Source: JBOIBN01 sp050739575 (GTDB taxonomy: Bacteria > Pseudomonadota > Gammaproteobacteria > JAKDMP01). Taken from it: a DNA stretch of 31,775 nucleotides. Of this stretch, positions 1-7,404 are shown piece after piece. How positions within the stretch are numbered: the stretch's first letter is position 1; the number at the start of each line of letters is the position of its first letter. Location of the stretch: the NCBI GenBank assembly GCA_050739575.1, contig JBOIBN010000025.1:1-31775 (forward strand). The letters are read 5' to 3'. The notes under the pieces were generated by a model. The model saw nothing but the letters and a program-made list of their open reading frames with translations. It ran no database searches and was not told the DNA's origin. The translations under genes and the position numbers were made by a program.

Positions 1-69
1 CAGACGAACGGCAGTCGCCTTGAACTGCTGGCTGTATCGCGTAATGGTTCGAGGGCCTGGTTGGGGCAT
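1..69 (-). CDS. IS3-family transposase OrfA, N-terminal part (runs off the window)
   Basis: Twenty-three codons are visible from ATG at 69 to the left edge. The peptide ends in RYSQQFKATAVRL, the typical opening of the helix-turn-helix OrfA of IS3/IS911-type elements (compare the common RYS-x-EFK-x-EAV pattern). An AGGAG ribosome site sits a few bases upstream at about 75–79. OrfA binds the element ends and, in complete elements, is fused by programmed frameshifting to the OrfB integrase. Whether this copy is intact is unknown because the remainder is outside the window. Confidence 0.65.
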   Translation of the reverse strand, partial: MPQPGPRTITRYSQQFKATAVRL

Positions 70-105
70 GGTGTACTCCTGACAAAAGTTAGTTCAGGGT
101 GTCCA
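1..105 (-). mobile_element. Left end of an IS3-type insertion sequence (partial)
   Basis: The segment holds the start of a transposase OrfA gene and a 36-bp leader. The outer end is placed at 105 because the minus strand there begins TGGACACCCTG, fitting the 5'-TG ends usual in the IS3 family, and because the sequence immediately outside (106–151) reads as an attC site cut short. The rest of the element lies left of the window, so its other end, its second inverted repeat and any target duplication cannot be checked. The family is inferred from the OrfA N-terminus and the layout; the exact IS is not recognised. Confidence 0.6.
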
Positions 106-151
106 CTAAACCGTAGGAACTATCGACGTCGGTTTGAATGAACTGTTAGGC
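106..151 (-). other. attC-like recombination site, interrupted by the insertion sequence
   Basis: On the minus strand, 12 nt after the stop of the 97-aa gene, comes GCCTAAC (145–151), a perfect match to the integron R'' consensus RYYYAAC. A 19-nt AAC-to-CCGA stretch follows with the same spacing as in the classical aadA1 attC. The inner arms AAACCG and CGGTTT (108–113) are complementary around a 16-nt loop. The expected R' box (GTTRRRY) is missing because the insertion sequence begins right after CGGTTTAG. The box and spacing are seen directly; the identity as attC is inferred from them. Confidence 0.65.
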
Positions 152-163
152 ATCGGCATCAAG

Positions 164-457
164 CTACACCTTCTTCCATAAGTAATTGGTCTTCTTTCCA
201 ATTTGGAATCCTAGCCCAGAACGGAGATTTACATAAAACGCATTCCCCCTTTTTTGATGTAGATTTTGCCGGGTGGCTGCGCGCACATGACGCCATGTTG
301 TCGTTTTCTTGGGCGCAAGTGCTATCGATGTTTTAGTTTGAAGAGTTGTTACTTTGCCCAAGCGTTTCAGCGCTGTAAGCATAGAACTGGAGTCTGCGGG
401 TACTGGATTGTCCCAAGAAATAAAGTAATACCAGCCTTTAACTTCAGAAATCAGCAT
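164..457 (-). CDS. Small basic protein of unknown function (cassette gene)
   Basis: This 97-aa, lysine/arginine-rich protein starts at ATG 457 behind a very good ribosome site (AAGGAGAT, 461–468). It begins 22 nt after the stop of the zinc-ribbon gene, so the two are probably co-expressed. I do not recognise the family. The hydropathy pattern suggests strand (WYYFISW), helix (SSSMLTALKRLG), strand (TLQTKTSIAL), helix (WRHVRAATRQNL) and strand (NAFYVNLRSGLGFQI). That order resembles a small ferredoxin-like fold such as Cas2-type proteins, but no catalytic motif supports a function and this is only a shape guess. The DNA is visibly more AT-rich than the chromosome, consistent with a mobile cassette. 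It is followed by an attC-like site. Confidence 0.7.
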   Translation of the reverse strand: MLISEVKGWYYFISWDNPVPADSSSMLTALKRLGKVTTLQTKTSIALAPKKTTTWRHVRAATRQNLHQKRGNAFYVNLRSGLGFQIGKKTNYLWKKV

Positions 458-479
458 GTCATCTCCTTCTTACAGATCT

Positions 480-974
480 TTAGGTAGAACCAACGTCCTT
501 GGCCCACTGGATTCCCGCCAAGTGCGCGCCGAGTCCACTCAGAAACCCAAGAAGTGCGAGCACTATTTCGGCGCTCTGTGAGCCGAAAAGCGCACCCAAG
601 ACATACCCAATCGCGGCCCACCCCGCGCTCAGCAATACTGCAAGAACAATTGCCAACGGTTTGATTTGCAACACCACGATTAGGCCGATGACCGTCCCAG
701 CAAACCACCACCAAGATCGATAAATCCAGCCTACAACTGCGGCGATTACGAAAATCTCGAATACGAGCATGCCAAAGTACTTCTCATTGAAAGCTGCTTT
801 GGTCGTGCCCCTTCTTACTTCGACAGCCATATTGCTCTGAGGTGACAGCGCAGGTTCCGGTTCCAGTTTAACTGTGCCGCTTGTGCTTGCCGACGGTAGC
901 TGTTGGGAGTTACCGCACTTATGGCAGAACTTCGCATCGTCGTTGACTTCTGCGCCGCATTTCGTACAGAACAT
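480..974 (-). CDS. Zinc-ribbon integral membrane protein (cassette gene)
   Basis: The 164-aa protein opens with a zinc-ribbon module: FCTKCGAEV at residues 2–10 and a second CxxC in KFCHKCGN near residue 20, giving four cysteines spaced to bind one zinc ion. A Ser/Pro-rich linker of about 40 residues follows. The rest is hydrophobic, with about four membrane segments between residues 65 and 155 (for example FEIFVIAAVVGWIY, and the stretch starting LAIVLAVLLSAGW). Zinc-ribbon proteins of this N-terminal type are common but functionally diverse, so no specific role can be given. The start at 974 is supported by AGGGAGGT at 981–988. The gene begins just after an attC-like site and is followed at 22 nt by the 97-aa gene. 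Confidence 0.8.
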   Translation of the reverse strand: MFCTKCGAEVNDDAKFCHKCGNSQQLPSASTSGTVKLEPEPALSPQSNMAVEVRRGTTKAAFNEKYFGMLVFEIFVIAAVVGWIYRSWWWFAGTVIGLIVVLQIKPLAIVLAVLLSAGWAAIGYVLGALFGSQSAEIVLALLGFLSGLGAHLAGIQWAKDVGST

Positions 975-994
975 TGAAGAACCTCCCTTATGGT

Positions 995-1072
995 GTCAAA
1001 CGCCTAAGCTCAGCCGACACCCGGCCGGCGCGAAGCGGCGGTTGAGCGGTCGGCTGGAGCGCCTTGTTCGGC
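995..1072 (-). other. attC recombination site of an integron cassette
   Basis: Read on the minus strand the site runs from GCCGAAC (1066–1072, R''-like) to GTTTGAC (995–1001, R'-like). Two complementary inner arms lie between them (AGCCGAC and GTCGGCT), with a GC-rich imperfectly palindromic loop region. The spacing is that of the classical aadA1 attC: 19 nt from AAC to CCGA on the left, and CGGCT-N10-GTT on the right. R'' and R' deviate from RYYYAAC and GTTRRRY by one position each, as many natural sites do. The site starts 39 nt after the stop of the 88-aa gene and ends just before the ribosome site of the zinc-ribbon gene, exactly where a cassette junction should be. Confidence 0.75.
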
Positions 1073-1110
1073 CCTGCTCGGCACAAAGCTGACAAACAAA
1101 ATGTCCCTCC

Positions 1111-1377
1111 TTACTTCTCGTAGCTGGACCTTAGGGTCTCAAGCTTGGTGCGCCCATGGGGGGCGGCATAGTCACCCCCAACAACATCCACCTCGTGCCC
1201 GTTTATCAGGGGCCTAACTCGACCTTCCAGCCAATTTGTCATTGATTGATTGCCAGCAGCCTTACGCTCGTAATCATAGTCATTCACTTTGGTGCCTGAA
1301 GAGGCTCTAATTTTTATAACTATCTCTTCCTTAGCCAAGACCTTTGCCTCGAACTCTGCAACTGAAATCTTTGCCAT
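1111..1377 (-). CDS. Hypothetical 88-aa protein (cassette gene)
   Basis: The protein is small, soluble and mixed-charge, with no signal peptide and no membrane segment. It begins MAKISVAEFEAKVLAKEEIV and contains a glycine-rich centre (GHEVDVVGGDYAAPHG). I do not recognise the family. Its status as a real gene rests on a strong promoter 25 bp upstream of the start (TTTACA, 17 bp, TATGAT), on an attC-like site directly downstream, and on base composition like that of the neighbouring cassette genes. The ribosome site is weak (AGAG a few bases before ATG). The cassette would span about 1001–1495 if the proposed junctions are right. Confidence 0.65.
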   Translation of the reverse strand: MAKISVAEFEAKVLAKEEIVIKIRASSGTKVNDYDYERKAAGNQSMTNWLEGRVRPLINGHEVDVVGGDYAAPHGRTKLETLRSSYEK

Positions 1378-1406
1378 GACGACTCTACGCTATGAACTGA
1401 GCGGGC

Positions 1407-1435
1407 ATCATATCACACTAATACGACTCTGTAAA
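1407..1435 (-). promoter_or_regulatory. Sigma-70-type promoter inside the 88-aa cassette
   Basis: The minus strand carries TTTACA (1430–1435) and TATGAT (1407–1412) separated by exactly 17 bp, each one base from consensus. It lies 29 bp upstream of the 88-aa start codon and could also drive the zinc-ribbon and 97-aa genes through the array. It sits within the proposed cassette and not in an attI region, so it would be a cassette-borne promoter. Confidence 0.6.
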
Positions 1436-1489
1436 TAGGTTATTTTCATGTTATCTTCGGGTTGTCATTTGGTTGTGAGCCCGCATGCT

Positions 1490-1520
1490 ACCGAACGCTA
1501 ACTAGCGTCGAAGTTAGGGG
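1490..1520 (-). other. Probable upstream junction of the cassette array
   Basis: On the minus strand GTTCGGT (1490–1496) is nearly complementary to the R'' box GCCGAAC of the downstream attC at 1066–1072, as expected when both ends belong to one circularising cassette. Recombination between G and TT would put the cassette boundary at 1495/1496. Immediately upstream is an imperfect palindrome, CTAAC and GTTAG around a 10-nt spacer, which could be what remains of an attI or of a shortened attC. No integrase gene lies beside it, so the assignment stays tentative. Confidence 0.4.
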
Positions 1521-1589
1521 GACGTCTGCTTTTGGTGAGATGATCGAATGGCCGGAGATGGCCGGTACCGGTCAGTTCACGTAATAGCC

Positions 1590-1670
1590 TCATTCACCCG
1601 CCTTGGCCTCCAGCAGGCAGGCGAGATAGCGGGCGATCATGTCCACTTCGAGATTCACGCGTGCCGGGCG
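1590..1670 (-). pseudogene. C-terminal fragment of a second riboflavin synthase gene
   Basis: The last residues of this minus-strand frame read ARVNLEVDMIARYLACLL, followed shortly by a stop. They align with TRVNLEVDLIARYLDRLL at the C-terminus of the intact ribE at 5649–6269. Upstream of ARVNLEVD the frame no longer resembles riboflavin synthase and there is no usable start, so only about 25 codons are preserved. DNA identity to the intact copy over this stretch is roughly three quarters by eye, so it is not a recent duplication. It lies between the cassette remnant and the propeller gene, suggesting an old rearrangement. Confidence 0.6.
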
Positions 1671-1792
1671 AACGCGGCTAGAAGACCGCACGACCCTAAC
1701 CACCAACCTATCGACCCGGCCTGAGGAAGTCGAAGTCCCGAATCTGTGTCCTGTCCGCTCCGTCACCATACTCGACGACGATACCACCTGTC

Positions 1793-4700
1793 TTAAGGAG
1801 AGAGCTGAGCCTCCAGCTGCTTTGCAGCCGCTATGTTGGTATCGACCTTTGCGGCGAGCGCTTGCCAGAGTTCGTAGTCGCTCTGCGTCGGGCGCGCGAA
1901 CGATCTGTCCACGGCGAAAAAGAGCATTCCGAGTTTGTCTTCCAGTCGGGCAGGTTGTTGCAGCGAGGCGAGGTACACACTGGATTGCGGCTGGAGGAGC
2001 GCATTTTGTATCGCATCGAGCGTCGCCAACTCTTGCTTGATTGTGTTCGCATGGGCGGAATCCGCGGCAGTCTGCGCGAGCGTCTGTTCGAGCGATTTGC
2101 GCGAGCTTTGAATCCGCGTCACGGTTGCGGCAATCTCTATCAGCTTGCCTTGGATTTCTCGAAGCAGTGTGTAGCGCGCTTCGAGATCGTCTTGCGCGGC
2201 CGCGATGGTGGGATCCTTCACGACGGTGAAGTCGTGCGATAGCCTCGTATTTCCGGCCACAAGCGTAACCAGATAGGATCCGGGGACGACTTGCGGACCG
2301 GACGCCAGGCCCTGGAATTGCGCGGTGTCGGGAAGCGACGCGACAAGGTAACGTAGATCCCAGACGAATTCGTTCATGCCGGCGCGAGCCGGCACAGAGT
2401 TCTGCGCGTCGCGGCTGGCGAAGGAAGCAAGCGTCGCGCCTTTGCCGTCGCTGAACGTAAGTGTGACCGGTTCGTTGCCGGCCGGCGCGGTCTCGAGTTC
2501 GTAGAATACCGCGACGCCGTTCGGCGGATTCTCGCCGGTGTTGTAGGCGGCCGCGTGTGGATCGCGTTCGCCGCCGGTAAGCCAGGCGTTTTGCGGCGTG
2601 AACAGGAACGCGGGCGCAGCCTGCACCTTTTGCGACATCTCGCGCAACGGCTGGAGATTGTCGAGCACCCAGAAACCGCGTCCGTGGGTCGCTGCGACGA
2701 GCGCACTTTGCCCGGACTGGACCGCAAGATCGCGAACGGCGCTGTGCGGAAGATTGAATTGCAAGGGCTGCCAGTCACCGCCGTCGTCGAAAGAGACGTA
2801 CACACCGCGCAGGGTGCCGGCAAAGAGCAGGCAGGGATCCTGCGTATCCTCGCGCACGACGAAACTCGATTCGTCGCGCGGCAAGCCGTGCGTGATCTTC
2901 CGCCAATGCGCACCGTAGTCGCTGGTTTTGTAAATGTAGGGCGCATAGTCGTCCTGGCGATAACGGCGCGCGGCAAGATAGGCGGCACCCGGCTTGAAAT
3001 GTGAGGGTTCGATGATGCTGATCGTGGCCCACTCGGGAAGACCGGCCGGCGTCACGTCGCTCCAGTGCTTGCCGTCGTCGCGCGTGACCCAGACCTTGCC
3101 GTCGTCGGTGCCCGCCCACAGCAAACCCGCTGCCAACGGCGATTCGGCGAGCGCGAACACAGTGTCGTAGTACTCAACCGAGGTGTTGTCCGGCGTGATC
3201 GGACCGCCGGAAGACGTCTGTTTGCTTTTGTCGTCGCGGGTGAGATCCGGACTGATGACCTGCCAACTGTTACCGCCGTCGGCGGATTTCATCACGTACT
3301 GCGAGCCGACATAAAGCGCATGGGAATCATGCGTGGAAACGAGCACGGGAAACGTCCACTGGAAACGGTACTTGAGGCCGGCTGCTGCACTTCCGGTAGC
3401 CTCTTCGGGCCAGGGACCGAAAAAAAGATGCTGGCCGCTGTGCTCGTCGTAGCTTTCCAGCAATCCGCCGATCCCGGCGCTGCTGTACGTGAGCCACGGA
3501 GTGCCGGGCACGGGCACGGCGTAGCCGCTTTCCCATTGCGCAATCACGCGCCAGTCCTTGCGCCCGATGTCGTAGTCGGAGGTATCGCGGCTGGCGGTTT
3601 CGAGCGTTGCGAAGTCCTGCTGCGAGCCGTAGATGTGGAACGGGAAGCGATCGTCCACGGCGACGTGATAGAACTGGCCCGTGGGCTGGTTGTCTTCGCT
3701 CGACCAGGACTTGCCTCCGTCGAGCGTCACCGTTGCGCCGCCGTCGTTGCCGACAATCATGTCCTCGAGATGAAGCGGATTGATCCACAGCACATGGTTG
3801 TCGCCGCCCTGGGCGTAGAGATTTCTGAAATGCGCGCCGCCGTCGCGGGAAACGAGCAGACCCTCGGCGTGAGGCGAGAGCAGGTGATCGGCGTTCGCCG
3901 GATCGACGTACAGCCTGCCGAAGTAAAAGGCGCGCGTGGTGAGGTTCGGATCGGAATCGAGCCTGCGCCAAGTGGCGCCGCCGTCATCGGAGCGGTAGAG
4001 GCCGCCTTCCTGCGCCTCGACGAGCGCATAGACTCGGTTCGGGTCCGAAGGCGCGACGGCGATCCCGATTTTCCCGAGCGTTCCCGGCGCAAAGCCGGGA
4101 TTGCGGCCGATAGCGGTCCAGTGCGCGCCGCCGTCTGTGCTTTTGTACAAACCGCTGCCGGGACCGCCGCTGGAAAAATTCCACGGGCGGCGGCTGACGC
4201 GCCACATCGAAGCATAGAGGATGTTCGGATTGCGTGGATCCATCGCGAGATCGTTGGCGCCGACTTGTGCGTTGACGTAAAGAATTCGTTTCCAGTGCGC
4301 GCCGCCGTCGGCCGTTTCGTAAACGCCGCGCTGCGGGTTGGGTCCGAATATATGTCCGAGGGCGGCAACATAAACGTGCGCCGGGTTGTGCGGATCCACC
4401 AGGATGCGGCTGATCACCCGCGTTCGATCCAGTCCGACGTGCTGCCAGTGCTTGCCGGCGTCGGTGGACTTCCACATGCCGTCGCCGGTTGCCATGTCGC
4501 CGCGCGGGAAAGGTTCGCCCGTGCCGGCGTAAACGACATCGGGGTCGGAAGGCGCGACGGCGAGGGCGCCGATACTGCCGACGGCGAGGCAGCAATCGGA
4601 CACGTTGTGCCAGTTATGTCCGGCGTCGGTGCTCTTCCAGATGCCGCCGTCGGCGCCGCCGAAATAAAAGGTCCGCGGTTGGCCGGGAACGCCCGCGACG

Positions 4701-4861
4701 GCATCCGAACGGCCGCCGTGAAACGGTCCCACAAGCCGCCATTGAAGCGCTTGAAGCGAGCTTGCAGGATATGCGCCGGCCGCAGCGACTGGCGAAAAGG
4801 CTATAAACGCCGCGGCAAGCAAGCCGCTCATCGTCAAGCGGCGTAGAAAGACGCTCGTCAT
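1793..4861 (-). CDS. Secreted BNR/Asp-box beta-propeller protein (sortilin/VPS10-like)
   Basis: This 1022-aa protein begins with a signal peptide (positive n-region with RR, hydrophobic core, cleavage near AAAGA at about residue 30). From about residue 77 to 696 it carries eleven Asp-box motifs of the type S-x-D-x-G-x-x-W, such as STDAGHNW, STDGGAHW, SADGGNSW and SFDDGGDW. They mark blades of one or two beta-propellers, as in sialidase- and VPS10/sortilin-type folds. After residue 720 come a beta-sandwich-like region and a coiled-coil-like tail rich in Ala, Gln and Leu. Such proteins are usually periplasmic or surface-exposed; no sialidase arginine triad is evident, so enzymatic activity is not claimed. 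The ribosome site is poor; Met11 is an alternative start. A promoter lies at 4892–4920. Confidence 0.88.
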   Translation of the reverse strand: MTSVFLRRLTMSGLLAAAFIAFSPVAAAGAYPASSLQALQWRLVGPFHGGRSDAVAGVPGQPRTFYFGGADGGIWKSTDAGHNWHNVSDCCLAVGSIGALAVAPSDPDVVYAGTGEPFPRGDMATGDGMWKSTDAGKHWQHVGLDRTRVISRILVDPHNPAHVYVAALGHIFGPNPQRGVYETADGGAHWKRILYVNAQVGANDLAMDPRNPNILYASMWRVSRRPWNFSSGGPGSGLYKSTDGGAHWTAIGRNPGFAPGTLGKIGIAVAPSDPNRVYALVEAQEGGLYRSDDGGATWRRLDSDPNLTTRAFYFGRLYVDPANADHLLSPHAEGLLVSRDGGAHFRNLYAQGGDNHVLWINPLHLEDMIVGNDGGATVTLDGGKSWSSEDNQPTGQFYHVAVDDRFPFHIYGSQQDFATLETASRDTSDYDIGRKDWRVIAQWESGYAVPVPGTPWLTYSSAGIGGLLESYDEHSGQHLFFGPWPEEATGSAAAGLKYRFQWTFPVLVSTHDSHALYVGSQYVMKSADGGNSWQVISPDLTRDDKSKQTSSGGPITPDNTSVEYYDTVFALAESPLAAGLLWAGTDDGKVWVTRDDGKHWSDVTPAGLPEWATISIIEPSHFKPGAAYLAARRYRQDDYAPYIYKTSDYGAHWRKITHGLPRDESSFVVREDTQDPCLLFAGTLRGVYVSFDDGGDWQPLQFNLPHSAVRDLAVQSGQSALVAATHGRGFWVLDNLQPLREMSQKVQAAPAFLFTPQNAWLTGGERDPHAAAYNTGENPPNGVAVFYELETAPAGNEPVTLTFSDGKGATLASFASRDAQNSVPARAGMNEFVWDLRYLVASLPDTAQFQGLASGPQVVPGSYLVTLVAGNTRLSHDFTVVKDPTIAAAQDDLEARYTLLREIQGKLIEIAATVTRIQSSRKSLEQTLAQTAADSAHANTIKQELATLDAIQNALLQPQSSVYLASLQQPARLEDKLGMLFFAVDRSFARPTQSDYELWQALAAKVDTNIAAAKQLEAQLSP

Positions 4862-4891
4862 CTATAAGCCGGTTCGAATGACAACGCCGTT

Positions 4892-4920
4892 ATCTTAGCG
4901 GGTAGCCCCAGGGCAGACAA
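4892..4920 (-). promoter_or_regulatory. Candidate promoter of the propeller gene
   Basis: TTGTCT (4915–4920) and TAAGAT (4892–4897) are spaced by 17 bp on the minus strand, 31 bp upstream of the start codon, in the 99-bp gap between the GST gene and the propeller gene. Both hexamers are near consensus. Confidence 0.5.
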
Positions 4921-4960
4921 AAACGGTCAACCGTTGCGCTCCTGCGGCTGCGGCCGCGAC

Positions 4961-5647
4961 TCAATTTGTCGAACCGCGCGCATCAAGCGGCCGCCCGCGT
5001 TCATCTTCATCGAGGACCTCCGTCTCCACCGCTCCGGCCGCCATCCAGGCCGCGAGATCGGCGTCGGAGAGCAGCGTTGCGGCATAGTCGGCTTCGAGGC
5101 CGTCGAGCGCAATGCCATAGGTGAGAAAGCGGCTCGCGACCGGTGCATACATCGCGTCCGCGATGGACCAGTGACCGTAAAGCCAAGGGCCACCCGCGCC
5201 GAAACGGCCACGGCATTCGCGCCACAGCACACGGATGCGCCCGATGTCGCACTCGAGCGCAGGACTCGGTTCGACCCGGCGATCGCGTGCGCGGCAATTC
5301 ATCGGCAGCTCGCTGCGCAGCGCGGCGAAACCCGAATGCATTTCGGCGCTTGCCGAACGCGCGTGGGCGCGGGCCGCCGCATCCGCCGGCCACAGCTTGC
5401 CGCCGGCAAAGGTTTCGTTCGCGTATTCGGCAATGGCAAGCGTATCCCAGACGACGCGCCCGGCGTGATGCAGCACCGGCACTCGCCCGCTCGGCGAATA
5501 GCGCCCGATCTCGCTCCGAAACTCCGGCGTGCCGAGCGCAAGCCGCCGGACTTCGAATTCGGCGCCGCTCTTCGCGAGCGCGAGCCATCCGCGTAGCGAC
5601 CACGAAGAATAGTTGCGGTTGCCGATGACGAGCAATGCCTTGGTCAT
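4961..5647 (-). CDS. Glutathione S-transferase family protein
   Basis: The 228-aa protein has the two-domain GST layout. The N-terminal thioredoxin-like domain (residues 1–80) contains LVIGNRNYSSWSLRGWL and a cis-Pro region (GRVPVL). The helical C-terminal domain follows. The NYSSWS opening is typical of a bacterial GST subfamily in which a serine near the start would activate glutathione; substrates are unknown. The start at 5647 is chosen because the family motif begins right there and AAGAGG lies at 5656–5661. The codons extending the frame further upstream overlap ribE and are not GST-like. It starts one base after the ribE stop, so translation is probably coupled, although no role in riboflavin synthesis is implied. 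Confidence 0.85.
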   Translation of the reverse strand: MTKALLVIGNRNYSSWSLRGWLALAKSGAEFEVRRLALGTPEFRSEIGRYSPSGRVPVLHHAGRVVWDTLAIAEYANETFAGGKLWPADAAARAHARSASAEMHSGFAALRSELPMNCRARDRRVEPSPALECDIGRIRVLWRECRGRFGAGGPWLYGHWSIADAMYAPVASRFLTYGIALDGLEADYAATLLSDADLAAWMAAGAVETEVLDEDERGRPLDARGSTN

Positions 5648-5648
5648 G

Positions 5649-6269
5649 TCATGTGCCTCTTGAGGATGGGGAATCGCTGCGCGTAGCGAGCAGACGATCG
5701 AGATAACGGGCGATGAGATCCACTTCGAGATTGACGCGCGTACCGGTCGCATAATCGTCGGAGATGGTGCGCTCAAGCGTCGCCGGAATGAGGGCAACCT
5801 CGAACTCGGCGCCGGCGACTTCGTTCACGGTCAGGCTCACGCCATCCACCGTGATCGACCCCTTGGCTGCGATGAAGCGCGCAAGCACATCGGGTGCGCG
5901 AAAACGCAGGCGCCGTGCGCTACCGTCTTCGCGACGTGCGATCACTACGCCGACGCCGTCCACATGCCCGCTTACCAGATGGCCACCCAATGCCTCGCCG
6001 AACGCCAGCGCGGGTTCGAGGTTTAACTGCACGCCGATCGACAGTTTGCCGAGCGTGGTCCTGGCGAGCGTTTCGGAAGACGCATCGGCATGTAAACCCT
6101 GCTCCCACGCTTGCGCCACGGTGAGGCAACAGCCGTTCACGGCGACGCTCGCGCCGGGCACTAACGCAGCGGGCGAAAGCACGGTCGCCTCGATCTTCAG
6201 GTGGGCGTTGCCGTCCCGCTCTTCACGTTCGACGAGCCTGCCCATACCCAGAACGATTCCGGTAAACAT
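5649..6269 (-). CDS. ribE: Riboflavin synthase alpha subunit
   Basis: The 206-aa enzyme converts two molecules of 6,7-dimethyl-8-ribityllumazine to riboflavin plus a pyrimidine that is recycled; it acts in the cytoplasm as a trimer. It starts with the hallmark MFTGIV and shows the internal duplication of the family: VNGCCLTV with GGHLVSGHVDGVG in the first barrel, and VDGVSLTVNEV in the second. It ends in the C-terminal helix RVNLEVDLIARYLDRLL. Length is normal (200–220 aa). The start at 6269 is fixed by MFTGIV and by a GAGG just upstream; the longer frame adds unrelated residues. It follows ribD by 4 nt and precedes the GST gene by 1 nt. A fragment of a similar gene lies at 1590–1670. Confidence 0.95.
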   Translation of the reverse strand: MFTGIVLGMGRLVEREERDGNAHLKIEATVLSPAALVPGASVAVNGCCLTVAQAWEQGLHADASSETLARTTLGKLSIGVQLNLEPALAFGEALGGHLVSGHVDGVGVVIARREDGSARRLRFRAPDVLARFIAAKGSITVDGVSLTVNEVAGAEFEVALIPATLERTISDDYATGTRVNLEVDLIARYLDRLLATRSDSPSSRGT

Positions 6270-6273
6270 CGCC

Positions 6274-7383
6274 TCACACACCCCCATCGGATGACACAGA
6301 GGGTAGCAGGCGGATGCGGATATCGCGACCCGCACGTCTCGCCCAAACCGACTGCCACAAGGGAGGATTGGAGATCACGGCAAGATCGCTCAGTGCAGCG
6401 AACGCACGCGCACCCGGCCCGAACAGATGCGGGCCGAGAAATAGTTCGAGTTCGTCCACCCATCCGCCCGCGATGAGTTCGCCCGCGAGCGCCGGTCCGC
6501 ATTCGGCATAGACATCGTTCACTTCCAACGCCGCCAGCTCGCGAAGTACGGCGGCGACTCCAGGTCGTCCGCGCGCGTCGCTCTCGACTTCATGAATCTC
6601 GGCGCCGACCGCGATCAATTCCCGGCGCCGTGCGGGATCGCTCTTCGCGCAGAAGATATACACCGGACCGCCGCCCGCAAAAAGACGCGCTGAGGCGGGT
6701 GTGCGCAACGTCGCATCGAGTACGGCACGGATGGGTTGACGGCTCGCGCCGGATAGCCGCACGTCGAGCGCCGGATCGTCGGCAAGCACGGTGCCGACGC
6801 CGGTGAGGATCGCACCAGCGCGCGCACGCGTGCGATGCACGGCGGCGCGTGCAATCGATCCGGTGATCCAGCGGCTCGTACCGTCGGCGAGTGCGCTTTT
6901 CCCGTCGAGGCTCGCCGCGAGCTTGAGCGTGAGCCACGGACGGCCGCGTTCGAAGCGGCTCAAGAAACCGCGGTTGATGCGCCGCGCCGCTTTTTCTCCG
7001 AGTCCGATTTCGACTTCGATGCCCGCGCCGCGCAAGGCGTCGAAGCCCGCACCCGCGACACGCGGATTGGGATCCTCGATCGCAGCCACGACACGGCGTA
7101 CACCGGCGGCGATCAACACCGGCGCGCAGGGCGGGGTGCGGCCCTGATGAGTGCAGGGTTCCAGCGTGACATAGGCAGTCGCATCCCGCGCCTCCTTGCC
7201 CGCCGCCGCGAGCGCGAGGACTTCGGCATGCGCCTCGCCCGCCCGCGCGTGAAATCCTTCGCCGACGATACGACCGTCGCGCACGATCACGCAACCCACG
7301 GCGGGATTCGGTGCGCTGGTGCGCAAGCCGCGCACTGCCAGACGTAACGCGCGTCGCATCATGCGTTCATCATCAGCTTTCAT
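6274..7383 (-). CDS. ribD: Bifunctional riboflavin biosynthesis deaminase/reductase RibD
   Basis: The protein catalyses the second and third steps of riboflavin synthesis: deamination of the pyrimidine from GTP, then NADPH-dependent side-chain reduction. The N-terminal cytidine-deaminase-like domain (about residues 1–145) has the zinc/catalytic motif HAEV and PCTHQGRTPPC. The C-terminal reductase domain shows LKLAASLDGK, TGVGTVLADDPALDVR and a YAECGPALAGELI motif. Start at 7383 gives MKADDERMMRRAL, matching the usual N-terminus; 18 further codons upstream are in frame but lie in the repeat cluster and are unlikely to be used. Length 369 aa is normal. The stop is 4 nt before ribE, indicating a ribD–ribE operon. 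Confidence 0.94.
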   Translation of the reverse strand: MKADDERMMRRALRLAVRGLRTSAPNPAVGCVIVRDGRIVGEGFHARAGEAHAEVLALAAAGKEARDATAYVTLEPCTHQGRTPPCAPVLIAAGVRRVVAAIEDPNPRVAGAGFDALRGAGIEVEIGLGEKAARRINRGFLSRFERGRPWLTLKLAASLDGKSALADGTSRWITGSIARAAVHRTRARAGAILTGVGTVLADDPALDVRLSGASRQPIRAVLDATLRTPASARLFAGGGPVYIFCAKSDPARRRELIAVGAEIHEVESDARGRPGVAAVLRELAALEVNDVYAECGPALAGELIAGGWVDELELFLGPHLFGPGARAFAALSDLAVISNPPLWQSVWARRAGRDIRIRLLPSVSSDGGV

Positions 7384-7404
7384 ATCGAACTTGCGTTTCC
7401 CGTA

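Noticed and set aside
3065..4846. A 593-codon open frame on the plus strand opposite the propeller gene
   Set aside because: It is Arg/Val/Ala-rich, lacks recognisable domains and mirrors the codon bias of the real minus-strand gene; the Asp-box repeats prove the other strand is coding.
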